Shown here: piece after piece, positions 7,431 through 15,406 of the stretch
Numbering within the stretch: position 1 is the stretch's first letter
Layout: every line of letters starts with the position of its first letter
DNA from: Natronohydrobacter sp.
GTDB taxonomy: Bacteria; Pseudomonadota; Alphaproteobacteria; Rhodobacterales; Rhodobacteraceae
Assembly (NCBI GenBank): GCA_007118445.1
Contig: SKRP01000247.1
Location: 1-16,423 of the forward strand
DNA: 16,423 bases
Direction: 5' to 3'
The notes under the pieces: model-generated
What the model was told of the DNA's origin: nothing
Database searches by the model: none
Seen by the model: the letters and a program-made list of their open reading frames with translations, nothing else
Translations under genes and position numbers: made by a program

Positions 7431-8633
7431 CTAGCCCTCGTCCCGGCGCGCGCCAATTCCTGTCCGCGCCAGCTGGCGCACAGCAAGGGTCAGATTGGCC
7501 AGATCCGACCGCAGATCGGTGGTGGTTTCCAACCGGCCCGCCGAAAGCTCTTCGGAGATGCGCAAAAGCTGATTGTCCATATTGCGCAGCCGCAGGCGCA
7601 TTTCCGCCTGCGCCGACGCGCCGGTTTCCACGGCATGTTCGCGCAGATAGGCCAGCAATTCCTCCTGCCCGCGCGCCAGATGCTCAAAGGCGGGGGTGAC
7701 GGCGGCAGTTTCGGCACCTTCCAGACTGCCGCGCTCTGCCAGCCGGTCGATCGCTTCGACCAGATAGCCCAGCGCCTGATCGAGCTGGGCGCGTTCATGG
7801 TCGGCTTCGAGCTGCTGACGGTGCATGGCTTCCATCTGTTCGGCCATGCCGTCAAGCACCTGAATGACCGCGCCCATCTCGCCACTGACCTCGGTATCGC
7901 CCGCAACGCCCAGCCGGGTGATCGAGCTGAGCCATTCTTCCAGCTGGCGGTAAAACCGGTTCTGGCCGTGACCCGCGAAAAGTTCCAGCATCCCCACCAC
8001 CAGCGAGCCCGCAAGCCCCAGAAGTGACGAGGAAAACGCTGTACCCATCCCGCCAAGCTGGGCTTCCAGCCCGGTCATCAGATTGTCGAAGACCTGAATG
8101 CCGGTCTGATTGTCCTCGGGCGCGAGCGAGCGGATCGTGTCCACCACCGCCGGAACCGTGGTCGCCAGCCCGTAGAATGTGCCCAGCAGACCCAGAAAGA
8201 TCAGCAGTGAAATGATGTAGCGGGTGATGTCGCGCAGCTCATCCAGCCGTGTGGCGACCGAATCGAGGATCGAACTGGCCGAGCTGGAGCTGATCTTGCT
8301 GCCGCGTCCGCGCCCGCGCAGAAGTGCCGCGAGGGGCAGAAGCAGCGCGGGCGGGATGGTCGCCTCATGTCCGGCCCGGTCGGCAGCGAATCCTTCGATC
8401 CAGATGATCGAGCGGTTGAGCTGGATCAATTGCCAGAATGTCGCGAACACCCCCAGCACGAAGACAAGGAAGATGAACCCGTTCAGCCAGATATTGGCCA
8501 GGAAAATCCCTGCGATGCGCGGCAGGGCGAACCACGTGCCAACAGCAACAAGCACCAGAATGACCAGCATCATAACGATCTGGCGCACGGGTCTGGAAAA
8601 CTGCGTCTGCACCCCAAGCTGGGATCTGGCCAT
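7431..8633 (-). CDS. MotA/TolQ/ExbB-family channel-like protein with long helical cytoplasmic tail
   Basis: A 400-residue protein. Four hydrophobic helices are predicted at about 17-38, 47-72, 137-160 and 195-219, the MotA/ZorA-like order: two helices, a cytoplasmic loop, two helices. The helix 3 region (ITRYIISLLIFLGLLGTFYGL) and helix 4 region (GGMGTAFSSSLLGLAGSLVVGM) carry the family's small-residue and Thr/Ser positions that line the ion path. After helix 4 comes about 180 residues of charged, helix-prone tail. In this family five A subunits surround two B subunits and convert ion flow to rotation. The B partner is the next gene, 3 bp downstream. Often labelled ExbB in related genomes, but no ExbD or TonB is nearby and the partner is MotB-like. 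The exact role is unknown. Confidence 0.85.
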   Translation of the reverse strand: MARSQLGVQTQFSRPVRQIVMMLVILVLVAVGTWFALPRIAGIFLANIWLNGFIFLVFVLGVFATFWQLIQLNRSIIWIEGFAADRAGHEATIPPALLLPLAALLRGRGRGSKISSSSASSILDSVATRLDELRDITRYIISLLIFLGLLGTFYGLATTVPAVVDTIRSLAPEDNQTGIQVFDNLMTGLEAQLGGMGTAFSSSLLGLAGSLVVGMLELFAGHGQNRFYRQLEEWLSSITRLGVAGDTEVSGEMGAVIQVLDGMAEQMEAMHRQQLEADHERAQLDQALGYLVEAIDRLAERGSLEGAETAAVTPAFEHLARGQEELLAYLREHAVETGASAQAEMRLRLRNMDNQLLRISEELSAGRLETTTDLRSDLANLTLAVRQLARTGIGARRDEG

Positions 8634-8666
8634 GATCGGGCGTCCTGATCCTCTTTTACCAGCCTA

Positions 8667-8695
8667 ACAGTAAGTCAGCCGCAAGCATCTGCCAA
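8667..8695 (-). promoter_or_regulatory. Candidate sigma70-type promoter of the motor-like gene pair
   Basis: TTGGCA (8690-8695), 17-bp spacer, TACTGT (8667-8672) on the minus strand. The -10 box ends 34 bp before the start of the channel-like gene. The -35 matches five of six consensus positions; the -10 matches three. Confidence 0.4.
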
Positions 8696-8763
8696 CCAAG
8701 TATTTTCAAGAACAGGAATTTATGGCCGCCCAGTCGGGCGACCATGCGGGCCGGAACGCCGGG

Positions 8764-9159
8764 TTATGCCTCGCTGCGCATGTCCGCGTCACGGCGACGG
8801 CGGTTCTCTTCCATGAACATGTCGAATTCCGACTTGTCCTTGGCCTCGCGCAGGCGTTCAAGAAAGGCGTCGAATGCCGCCTGCTCGTCCTCCAGACGCT
8901 TGAGCGTATCGGCCTTGTAGGCATCAAAGGCGCTGTTGCCCGATGGGCGCATGGCAATCGAGCCATGGGTCATTTTGGTTTTGCTGCATTTTCCGAACAT
9001 TTGCTTTCCCCAGATCATGTAAGCCAGAAGCGCCAGCCCGACAGGCCAGAACAGGACAAAGCCCAGAACCATGGCGGCGATCCAGCCAGCCCTGCCATAT
9101 CCGTCGAGCCAGGTTTCGGCCCGCCGGGGCCAGTTTTGATATGCGGTCGCGGTGGTCAT
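8764..9159 (-). CDS. DUF2852 single-pass membrane protein
   Basis: A 131-residue protein of the DUF2852 family (alphaproteobacterial, function unknown) from the ATG at 9159. One hydrophobic helix lies at about 23-50 (WIAAMVLGFVLFWPVGLALLAY). It is followed by a short cysteine-containing loop and a charged helical tail (SGNSAFDAYKADTLKRLEDE onward, then FDMFMEENRRRRDADM), typical of the family. An in-frame ATG 39 bp upstream (9198) overlaps the likely -10 box, so I prefer 9159, preceded by a purine-rich GGGAAAGTGAG. It lies upstream of the motor-like pair with a 130-bp gap holding a possible separate promoter, so co-transcription is uncertain. Confidence 0.8.
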   Translation of the reverse strand: MTTATAYQNWPRRAETWLDGYGRAGWIAAMVLGFVLFWPVGLALLAYMIWGKQMFGKCSKTKMTHGSIAMRPSGNSAFDAYKADTLKRLEDEQAAFDAFLERLREAKDKSEFDMFMEENRRRRDADMRSEA

Positions 9160-9197
9160 CTCACTTTCCCTTTCCTGCAGTGTGAATGTAATTAACA

Positions 9198-9226
9198 TTT
9201 ATATAGATGGGATGCAAGTTCCGTAA
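9198..9226 (-). promoter_or_regulatory. Candidate promoter of the DUF2852 gene
   Basis: On the minus strand: TTACGG (9221-9226), 17-bp spacer, TATAAA (9198-9203), in the most AT-rich part of this region and 38 bp before the chosen ATG. Two direct TTGCAT copies flank the -35 box. Confidence 0.4.
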
Positions 9227-9272
9227 TGCAAGATGCAGAAGCGTTGGAACAGTGTGCGTTGACAGATACAGT

Positions 9273-9388
9273 CGCAGCACGCTTAAAATGATGGTGGCGA
9301 CCCCGGAAGGACTCGAACCCTCAACCTGGCGATTAGAAGTCGCCTGCTCTATCCAGTTGAGCTACGGGGCCATGCTGTGCGTGCTGCG
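9273..9388. repeat. 10-bp perfect inverted repeat bracketing the tRNA gene
   Basis: CGCAGCACGC at 9273-9282 and its exact reverse complement GCGTGCTGCG at 9379-9388 lie 12 bp beyond the 3' end and 7 bp before the 5' end of the tRNA. In the precursor RNA they could close a stem around the tRNA. The right arm can also pair with AGCACGC at 9397-9403, so two pairings compete. Confidence 0.6.
9295..9371 (-). tRNA. tRNA-Arg (anticodon TCT)
   Basis: Seventy-seven nucleotides including an encoded CCA end. The acceptor stem GGCCCCG pairs with CGGGGTC (one G-U). The D-arm (GCTCAACTGGATAGAGC), anticodon stem GGCGA/TCGCC around loop CTTCTAA, and T-arm with GGTTCGAGTCC are all standard. The anticodon TCT reads AGA/AGG, rare codons in a high-GC genome. 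I see no partial copy of the tRNA 3' end nearby, so there is no sign of an integrated element. Confidence 0.97.
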
Positions 9389-9574
9389 TCTCGTGTAGCA
9401 CGCCGATTTCGTCGAAATACCGTCTGAACCTACAAATCTGCCTCGGCTGCGTTGCGCAGGGCAGACGACAGCGCTTGATCGACATCGTCTTAATGCGATC
9501 TCGTATCGCGCGCAAGCGACCAAGGGCGCTTCGCCCCAGAGCGATAGGCTATGTGCTCAGCGCCATGAGCGCGT
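9372..9574. other. Non-coding gap between the tRNA and the groEL terminator
   Basis: Holds the 5' flank of the tRNA. That flank includes the hairpin arms GCGTGCT (9379-9385) and AGCACGC (9397-9403) and the near-palindrome ATTTCG-T-CGAAAT (9406-9418). Further right are two small hairpins, GGGCG-CTT-CGCCC and GCTCA/TGAGC (9555-9570). I see no convincing gene or promoter; the tRNA promoter must lie here but I cannot place it. Confidence 0.5.
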
Positions 9575-9610
9575 AAAAAACTGACCCGGCCAAATGGACC
9601 GGGTCAGTTT
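9575..9610 (-). terminator. Strong rho-independent terminator of groESL
   Basis: On the minus strand a 12-bp perfect stem AAACTGACCCGG / CCGGGTCAGTTT with a 9-nt loop runs directly into a six-T tract. It lies about 60 bp after the groEL stop codon. Confidence 0.92.
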
Positions 9611-9668
9611 CAGTCGCAGGCCCGGATCCGTGACCCCGACCCGCGCTTGTTCCCTCTGATCGGGGCGA

Positions 9669-11318
<1,650 letters not shown>

Positions 11319-11363
11319 GTGGGTGCCTCCTGGTTGTCTGAATCAGTTGGATTTCGGCAGCGA

Positions 11364-11651
11364 TCAGGCGATGACGCCCAGAATATCGCTTTCCTTCATG
11401 ATCAGCAGCTCTTCGCCGTCGATCGTGACTTCGGTGCCGGACCATTTCCCGAACAGGACGCGGTCGCCCGATTTCACGCTCGGGGCGATCAGCTCGCCCG
11501 AATCCTTGCGTGCGCCATCCCCGACCGAGATGATCTCGCCCTCTGCGGGTTTTTCCTTGGCGGAGTCGGGAATGATCAGACCGCCTTTGGTTTTCTCGTC
11601 GCCTTCGACGCGACGGACTAGAACACGGTCATGCAGCGGTTTGAATGCCAT
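11364..11651 (-). CDS. groES: Co-chaperonin GroES (10 kDa)
   Basis: A 95-residue Hsp10 that forms the seven-membered lid on GroEL. The start MAFKPLHDRVLVRRV, the mobile loop at about 16-29 (EGDEKTKGGLIIPD) with the GroEL-contacting GGLII, and the C-terminal ESDILGVIA are standard. GGAGCG lies upstream of the ATG. First gene of groES-groEL, 36 bp downstream of the CIRCE operator. Confidence 0.99.
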   Translation of the reverse strand: MAFKPLHDRVLVRRVEGDEKTKGGLIIPDSAKEKPAEGEIISVGDGARKDSGELIAPSVKSGDRVLFGKWSGTEVTIDGEELLIMKESDILGVIA

Positions 11652-11687
11652 CTGAGAACGCTCCTCTGGTTCCAGGTTGAAATCCTG

Positions 11688-11714
11688 TTATCACTCAGCT
11701 CTCCCGAGTGCTAA
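11688..11714 (-). promoter_or_regulatory. CIRCE operator (HrcA binding site)
   Basis: On the minus strand TTAGCACTC, 9-nt spacer, GAGTGATAA. The family consensus is TTAGCACTC-N9-GAGTGCTAA, so only one position in the second arm differs. It lies just downstream of the -10 box of the groES promoter, where bound HrcA repressor would block transcription. hrcA itself is not in the window. Confidence 0.93.
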
Positions 11715-11722
11715 CGCCTGCA

Positions 11723-11751
11723 GAAATAGGAAAGCGGCGATGAGCTGTCAA
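11723..11751 (-). promoter_or_regulatory. sigma70-type promoter of groESL
   Basis: Minus strand: perfect TTGACA (11746-11751), 17-bp spacer, TATTTC (11723-11728), with the CIRCE element starting 8 bp downstream. The arrangement fits HrcA-controlled vegetative transcription. A heat-shock sigma32 promoter is not obvious. Confidence 0.7.
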
Positions 11752-11904
11752 CACCCTCGGAGGCGGAAAACTATCTTTGCTGTGAAAAGAATTGCGGTCT
11801 GCGAGAGGCGGCTGACCGGCAGCGCAGGGCGCGTCGATCCGATCCGAAGATGCGTTTTCCAACCTGGGAGCGGGGCGCGCGTGCCGCACAGGGGACAAGC
11901 TTGG

Positions 11905-11933
11905 GTGACAAGCCATGCAGAGGTCGCTATAAG
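11905..11933 (+). promoter_or_regulatory. Candidate promoter of the ppaC-HAD operon
   Basis: GTGACA (11905-11910), 17-bp spacer, TATAAG (11928-11933), 38 bp before the ppaC start. Both boxes match five of six consensus positions. The divergent groESL promoter is about 150 bp away. Confidence 0.6.
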
Positions 11934-11971
11934 CCTGCCCGACACGACGCTTCTCTAGCTATGGACATGAA

Positions 11972-12889
11972 ATGATCAAAGTTTTCGGACATTACTCGCC
12001 AGACACCGACTCGACCGGGTCGCCGCTGATCTGGGCCTGGTATCTGAACCAGATCAGGAACACCCCGGCCGAAGCCGTGCTGCTGGGCCAGTGCAACACC
12101 GAAGCGCAGTTTGCGCTGAAATACTGGGGTTTCGAGCAGCCTGCCATCATGACCGACCTGCCTGCGGGCACGCCTGTCGTGATCGTGGACACCAACAACC
12201 CGGCAGAGCTGCCCAAGGGGATCAACGACGCTGATATTCAGGCGATCATCGACCATCACAAGCTTGTCGGCGGGCTTGAAACACGCGGGCCGATCGACAT
12301 CACCATCCGCCCGCTCGCCTGCACAGCGACCATCATGTACGATCTGATCGGCGATGACATGGCGCAGGCCCCGCGCGGGATCAAGGGGATGATGCTGTCC
12401 TGCATCCTGTCGGACACGCTTGAATTCCGCTCGCCCACCACCACGGATGCCGATCGCGGCCTGGCGCATGGGCTGGCGAAAGAGCTCGACATTGATATCA
12501 GTGCCCTGGCGGCCGAGATGTTTGCGGCGAAATCCGATGTCTCGGCGCATTCGGACGCGGAATTGCTGCTGATGGATGCCAAGAAATACAGCGTCGGCGA
12601 CAAGACCTTCCGCATTTCCGTGCTCGAAACCACATCACCCGAGCAGATCCTGTCGCGCAAGGACGGGCTGATTGCGGCCATGCCCCAGGTCGCGGCAGAG
12701 GACGGGGCTGATGCCGTGCTGCTTTTCGTGATCGATATCCTGCGCGAAGAGGCTACGCTGCTTGTGCCCGGTGATCTGGTCCGGCAGGTGGCAGAGAAAT
12801 CCTTCGGCGTCAGCGTCAGCGGCGACACTGTGGTGCTGCCCGGCATCATGAGCCGCAAGAAACAGATCATTCCGGCGCTCAGCCTGTGA
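11972..12889 (+). CDS. ppaC: Manganese-dependent inorganic pyrophosphatase (family II, DHH type)
   Basis: A 305-residue cytosolic enzyme that hydrolyses pyrophosphate to phosphate, pulling biosynthetic reactions forward. Metal ligands are visible: H7, D11 and D13 in GHYSPDTDS, D73 in VVIVDTNNP, H95/H96 in IIDHHKL, and D148 in CILSDTLEF. The C-terminal substrate motif SRKKQ (294-298) binds phosphate. Family II rather than the common family I enzyme. Length matches the family (about 305-310). The DHN motif normally seen near D73 is DTN here. The start is preceded by a modest GGACATGAA. The stop overlaps the start of the next gene by 4 bp. Confidence 0.95.
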   Translation: MIKVFGHYSPDTDSTGSPLIWAWYLNQIRNTPAEAVLLGQCNTEAQFALKYWGFEQPAIMTDLPAGTPVVIVDTNNPAELPKGINDADIQAIIDHHKLVGGLETRGPIDITIRPLACTATIMYDLIGDDMAQAPRGIKGMMLSCILSDTLEFRSPTTTDADRGLAHGLAKELDIDISALAAEMFAAKSDVSAHSDAELLLMDAKKYSVGDKTFRISVLETTSPEQILSRKDGLIAAMPQVAAEDGADAVLLFVIDILREEATLLVPGDLVRQVAEKSFGVSVSGDTVVLPGIMSRKKQIIPALSL

Positions 12890-13767
12890 CGCAGCTTATC
12901 GGATCTTTCGCCGAGATCTCGGGTCAGTATGATCTGGCGCTGGTGGATCTCTGGGGCTGTGTGCATAACGGGCGCGCGATCTATCCGGCGGCCGAAGCTG
13001 CGTTGGTGCAGTTCCGACAGCGCGGCGGGTTCGTGATCCTGATGACCAACGCCCCGCGCCCGCGCGATGCTGTGGCCGACCGGCTGGCCGAGATGGGGCT
13101 GTCGCGCGATGCCTATGACAGCATTGTCACCTCGGGCGATGCAGCGCAGGAAGCGATGATCATGGGGGCGGTCGGGCAGAAGATCTGGCATCTGGGTCCG
13201 CCCAAGGATGACGGGTTTTTCACAGAATTGCCGGGCTGGGCCGCGGATCACCCGCCCATCGAGCGGGTCGGTTTCGATGACGCCGAGGGTATTGTCTGCA
13301 CTGGCCCGATCGAGGAACTGACCGAAACCCCCGAAGATTATCGCGGCCGTTTCCTGTCGGCCAAGGCACGCGGGCTGAAACTGCTTTGCGCCAATCCCGA
13401 TATCATCGTGGATTACGGCGATACGCGGATTTTCTGCGCGGGCGCGCTGGCGCAGCTTTATGACGAGATGGGCGGCGAGAGCCTGTATTTCGGCAAGCCA
13501 CATCCGCCGATCTACGATCTGGCCCGGCGCGTCGCGTCTGAAAACCATGTGCCGATGACAGCGGATGGCACGATCTGTATCGGTGACGGCATCGGCACGG
13601 ATATTCTGGGCGGTATGGGCGAGCAGATGGACACGCTTTTCATCACCGGCGGGCTGGCGGCCAGCGCCTTCGGCCCGGATGTCGAACAGCCAGACCCCGA
13701 CAAGCTGACAGACTGGCTGGCGAAGCAGCCCGCGCAGCCGACATGGGCGATCGGGCGCTTGCGCTGA
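12886..13767 (+). CDS. TIGR01459-type HAD-superfamily hydrolase (class IIA)
   Basis: A 293-residue HAD-fold protein related to NagD-like class IIA phosphatases, substrate unknown. Motif I is LALVDLWGCVHNG: nucleophile D21 is present but the usual second Asp (D-x-D) is W23, as I recall for this subfamily. Other motifs: T54/N55 in VILMTNAPRP, K204 in YFGKPHPPIYD, and D234/D239 in CIGDGIGTDILGG. It starts at GTG within a GTGA overlap with the ppaC stop, so translation is coupled. The pairing with a pyrophosphatase hints at phosphate-ester clean-up, but that is inference. A strong terminator follows. Confidence 0.88.
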   Translation: MTQLIGSFAEISGQYDLALVDLWGCVHNGRAIYPAAEAALVQFRQRGGFVILMTNAPRPRDAVADRLAEMGLSRDAYDSIVTSGDAAQEAMIMGAVGQKIWHLGPPKDDGFFTELPGWAADHPPIERVGFDDAEGIVCTGPIEELTETPEDYRGRFLSAKARGLKLLCANPDIIVDYGDTRIFCAGALAQLYDEMGGESLYFGKPHPPIYDLARRVASENHVPMTADGTICIGDGIGTDILGGMGEQMDTLFITGGLAASAFGPDVEQPDPDKLTDWLAKQPAQPTWAIGRLR

Positions 13768-13792
13768 TCCGCAGGAACACTGTGCAGTTACA

Positions 13793-13825
13793 AGCGCCGT
13801 GAACCCTGGTTCGCGGCGCTTTTTT
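13793..13825 (+). terminator. Rho-independent terminator of ppaC-HAD
   Basis: Twelve-base-pair stem AGCGCCGTGAAC / GTTCGCGGCGCT with a 4-nt loop (one G-U pair), directly followed by TTTTTT. It lies 26 bp after the HAD stop. Confidence 0.93.
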
Positions 13826-13855
13826 CTGCCCCGGTCTGCGGCAGGGTGCGACAAG

Positions 13856-13884
13856 TTGTAGCGCAATTATATTACCACTTTATG
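13856..13884 (+). promoter_or_regulatory. Weak candidate promoter of the maoC-ribF unit
   Basis: TTGTAG (13856-13861), 17-bp spacer, TTTATG (13879-13884) in a locally AT-rich stretch after the upstream terminator. A promoter must lie between that terminator and maoC; these boxes are the best I can see, but both are imperfect. Confidence 0.3.
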
Positions 13885-13940
13885 GCAACATCCGTAGTTT
13901 TATTTCGCAGGCATCTTGCGCCATGGCCGTCAACCGTGTA

Positions 13941-13954
13941 TTGCTGCACTGCAA
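13941..13954. promoter_or_regulatory. PhaR-like TGC-rich site upstream of maoC
   Basis: TTGCTGCACTGCAA: arms TTGC and GCAA enclose CTGC-ACT-GCA. The pattern reported for the polyhydroxyalkanoate regulator PhaR of Paracoccus, as I remember it, is CTGC-N3/4-GCAG, one base away. It lies 37 bp before the chosen maoC start. Regulator identity is inference. Confidence 0.4.
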
Positions 13955-13991
13955 CAAGACGGGATTTGGCTTTACCGAAGGGGTGGCTGAG

Positions 13992-14450
13992 ATGTTGGAC
14001 AATGGCATGAATGACAATCTTCCGCGCGGCACGATCTGCATCGAGGATCTGGAAATCGGCATGTCGCGCTATCTGCGCAAGGAAATCACCGACCGCGATA
14101 TCGAGCTCTTCGCCGAAGTCTCGACCGATCGCAACCCGGTGCATCTGGACGATGCTTACGCGCAGGATACGATCTTCGAGGGCCGGATCGCGCATGGGAT
14201 GCTGACCGCTGGTCTGATCTCGGCCGTGATCGGCGAACAACTGCCCGGCCATGGCACGATCTATATGGGCCAGAGCCTGAAATTCATGGCCCCGGTGCGC
14301 CCCGGTGATGTGGTTCTGGCCGAAGTCACGGTGCTGACCATCGATTACGCCAAGCGCCGGGTCGCTCTTGAATGTCGCTGCTCGGTGGGGGATATGGTTG
14401 TGCTGAAGGGCGAGGCCACAGTGCTCGCACCAAGCCGGAAATTCGACTGA
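13992..14450 (+). CDS. MaoC-like hotdog-fold dehydratase/(R)-enoyl-CoA hydratase
   Basis: A 152-residue single-hotdog protein of the MaoC/PhaJ group, expected to hydrate a 2-enoyl-CoA to the (R)-3-hydroxyacyl-CoA. The catalytic Asp-x4-His is seen as D46 and H51 in AEVSTDRNPVHLDDAYA, followed by FEGRIAHGMLTAGLIS. The later KFMAPVRPGDVVLAEVTV strand is also typical. The frame is open further upstream (ATG at 13923). I choose 13992 because AGGGG lies 8 nt before it, family similarity begins just after it (PRGTICIEDLEIGM), and a possible operator sits in the upstream part. Another ATG at 14007 is possible. Substrate is unknown; a role in PHA supply or acyl-CoA metabolism is a guess. ribF starts 29 bp after the stop. 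Confidence 0.87.
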   Translation: MLDNGMNDNLPRGTICIEDLEIGMSRYLRKEITDRDIELFAEVSTDRNPVHLDDAYAQDTIFEGRIAHGMLTAGLISAVIGEQLPGHGTIYMGQSLKFMAPVRPGDVVLAEVTVLTIDYAKRRVALECRCSVGDMVVLKGEATVLAPSRKFD

Positions 14451-14457
14451 GACCGGG

Positions 14458-14483
14458 GCATCTGCCCCACAGGGGGCAGATGC
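14458..14483 (+). promoter_or_regulatory. Hairpin enclosing the ribF ribosome binding site and start codon
   Basis: Perfect 11-bp inverted repeat GCATCTGCCCC (14458-14468) / GGGGCAGATGC (14473-14483) with loop ACAG. The right arm holds the GGGG of the Shine-Dalgarno sequence and the ATG (14480-14482) of ribF. It starts 7 nt after the maoC stop codon. It lacks an immediate T tract, so a translation gate is more likely than a terminator. Confidence 0.75.
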
Positions 14484-15406
14484 AGCATTTTCACCACTGG
14501 CGGGAACTGCCTGATACGGCCAGGGGCGCCTCTGTCGCGATGGGCAATTTCGACGGGGTGCATCTGGGTCACCAGCATGTCATCGACCTTGCGCGCAGGC
14601 CCGACATGCCGCTGGGCATTGTCACGTTCGAGCCGCATCCGCGCGCTTTCTTCAACCCTGACGCGGCACCCTTCCGCCTGATGAACGCGCAGACACGCGC
14701 GCATCGGCTGGACTGGCTGGGGGTGGAGCGGCTTTATGAGCTGCCTTTCACCGATGCGCTTGCCGCGCTTTCGGCGCATGATTTCGCGCAGGATGTGCTT
14801 GCCGGGGGGCTGGGCATCGGCCATGTCGTCGTCGGCGCGGATTTCTGCTTCGGAAAGGGGCGCAAGGGGACTGCACAGGATCTGGTCCAGCTTGGCGCAG
14901 AGCTTGGCTTTCAGGTCACGGTCGCGCCGCTGGTCACGCAGGGCGGGCAGGTCTATTCCTCCACCGCCATCCGCGAGGCGCTGAGCGCAGGCCGCCCGCA
15001 GGTTGCCGCTCAGATGCTGGGCCATTGGCACCGGATCGACGGGCCGGTGCTGCATGGCGCGAAACGCGGGCGCGATCTGGGCTATCCGACCGCGAATATG
15101 TCGATCACAGGGCTGCACCCGCCGCGATTCGGGGTCTATGCAGTGCTGGTCGATGTGCTGGACGGGCCGCATCATGGCAAATATCACGGCGTGGCCTCGA
15201 TGGGGGTGCGCCCGATGTTTGGCGAGAACCTGCCCAATATCGAAACCTATATCTTCGATTTCAAAGGCGATCTTTACGGCGCGGCGCTTTCGGTCGCGCT
15301 GGTCGAGCATCTGCGAGACGAGCAGCGTTTCGACAGTCTGGACGCGCTGATCACCCAGATGGATGATGACAGCGCCCGCGCCCGCGCGATCCTTGCCGCG
15401 CTCTGA
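14480..15406 (+). CDS. ribF: Bifunctional riboflavin kinase / FAD synthetase
   Basis: A 308-residue enzyme that phosphorylates riboflavin to FMN and adenylates FMN to FAD. The N-terminal nucleotidyltransferase domain shows MGNFDGVHLGH at 21-31, TFEPHPR at 49-55, VVVGADFCFGKGRKGT at 116-131 and SSTAIREAL at 160-168. The C-terminal riboflavin kinase domain (about 183-308) shows the LGYPTANM metal/ATP motif at 200-207 and the catalytic-region NIETYIFDF. The start at 14480 gives a normal short leader before the GNFDG motif. Its AGGGGG ribosome binding site is unusually close and lies in a hairpin with the ATG. The stop TGA abuts the ruvB stop on the other strand with no spacer. Confidence 0.96.
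   Translation: MQHFHHWRELPDTARGASVAMGNFDGVHLGHQHVIDLARRPDMPLGIVTFEPHPRAFFNPDAAPFRLMNAQTRAHRLDWLGVERLYELPFTDALAALSAHDFAQDVLAGGLGIGHVVVGADFCFGKGRKGTAQDLVQLGAELGFQVTVAPLVTQGGQVYSSTAIREALSAGRPQVAAQMLGHWHRIDGPVLHGAKRGRDLGYPTANMSITGLHPPRFGVYAVLVDVLDGPHHGKYHGVASMGVRPMFGENLPNIETYIFDFKGDLYGAALSVALVEHLRDEQRFDSLDALITQMDDDSARARAILAAL

Noticed and set aside
5505..8633. Complete Zorya anti-phage system
   Set aside because: Only ZorA/ZorB-like parts are present; neighbours are mdh and DUF2852, with no helicase, nuclease or other effector gene, so a defence label is not supported.
8727..8760. GC-rich hairpin CGCCC-GACT-GGGCG after the DUF2852 gene
   Set aside because: Five-pair stem followed by GCCATAAATT rather than a T tract; not a convincing terminator.
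9295..9371. tRNA as integration site of a mobile element
   Set aside because: No integrase and no duplicate of the tRNA 3' end found on either side.
9207..9398. Short plus-strand reading frame containing GLEPSTWRLE
   Set aside because: It is the antisense translation of the tRNA-Arg gene, a well-known spurious protein family.
9333..9515. Short minus-strand reading frame ending GPVAQLDRAGDF
   Set aside because: Its end is read from the tRNA gene itself; another familiar tRNA artefact.
12256..13866. Long minus-strand reading frame opposite ppaC and the HAD gene
   Set aside because: Both sense genes have clear family motifs and a 4-bp overlap; the antisense frame shows none.
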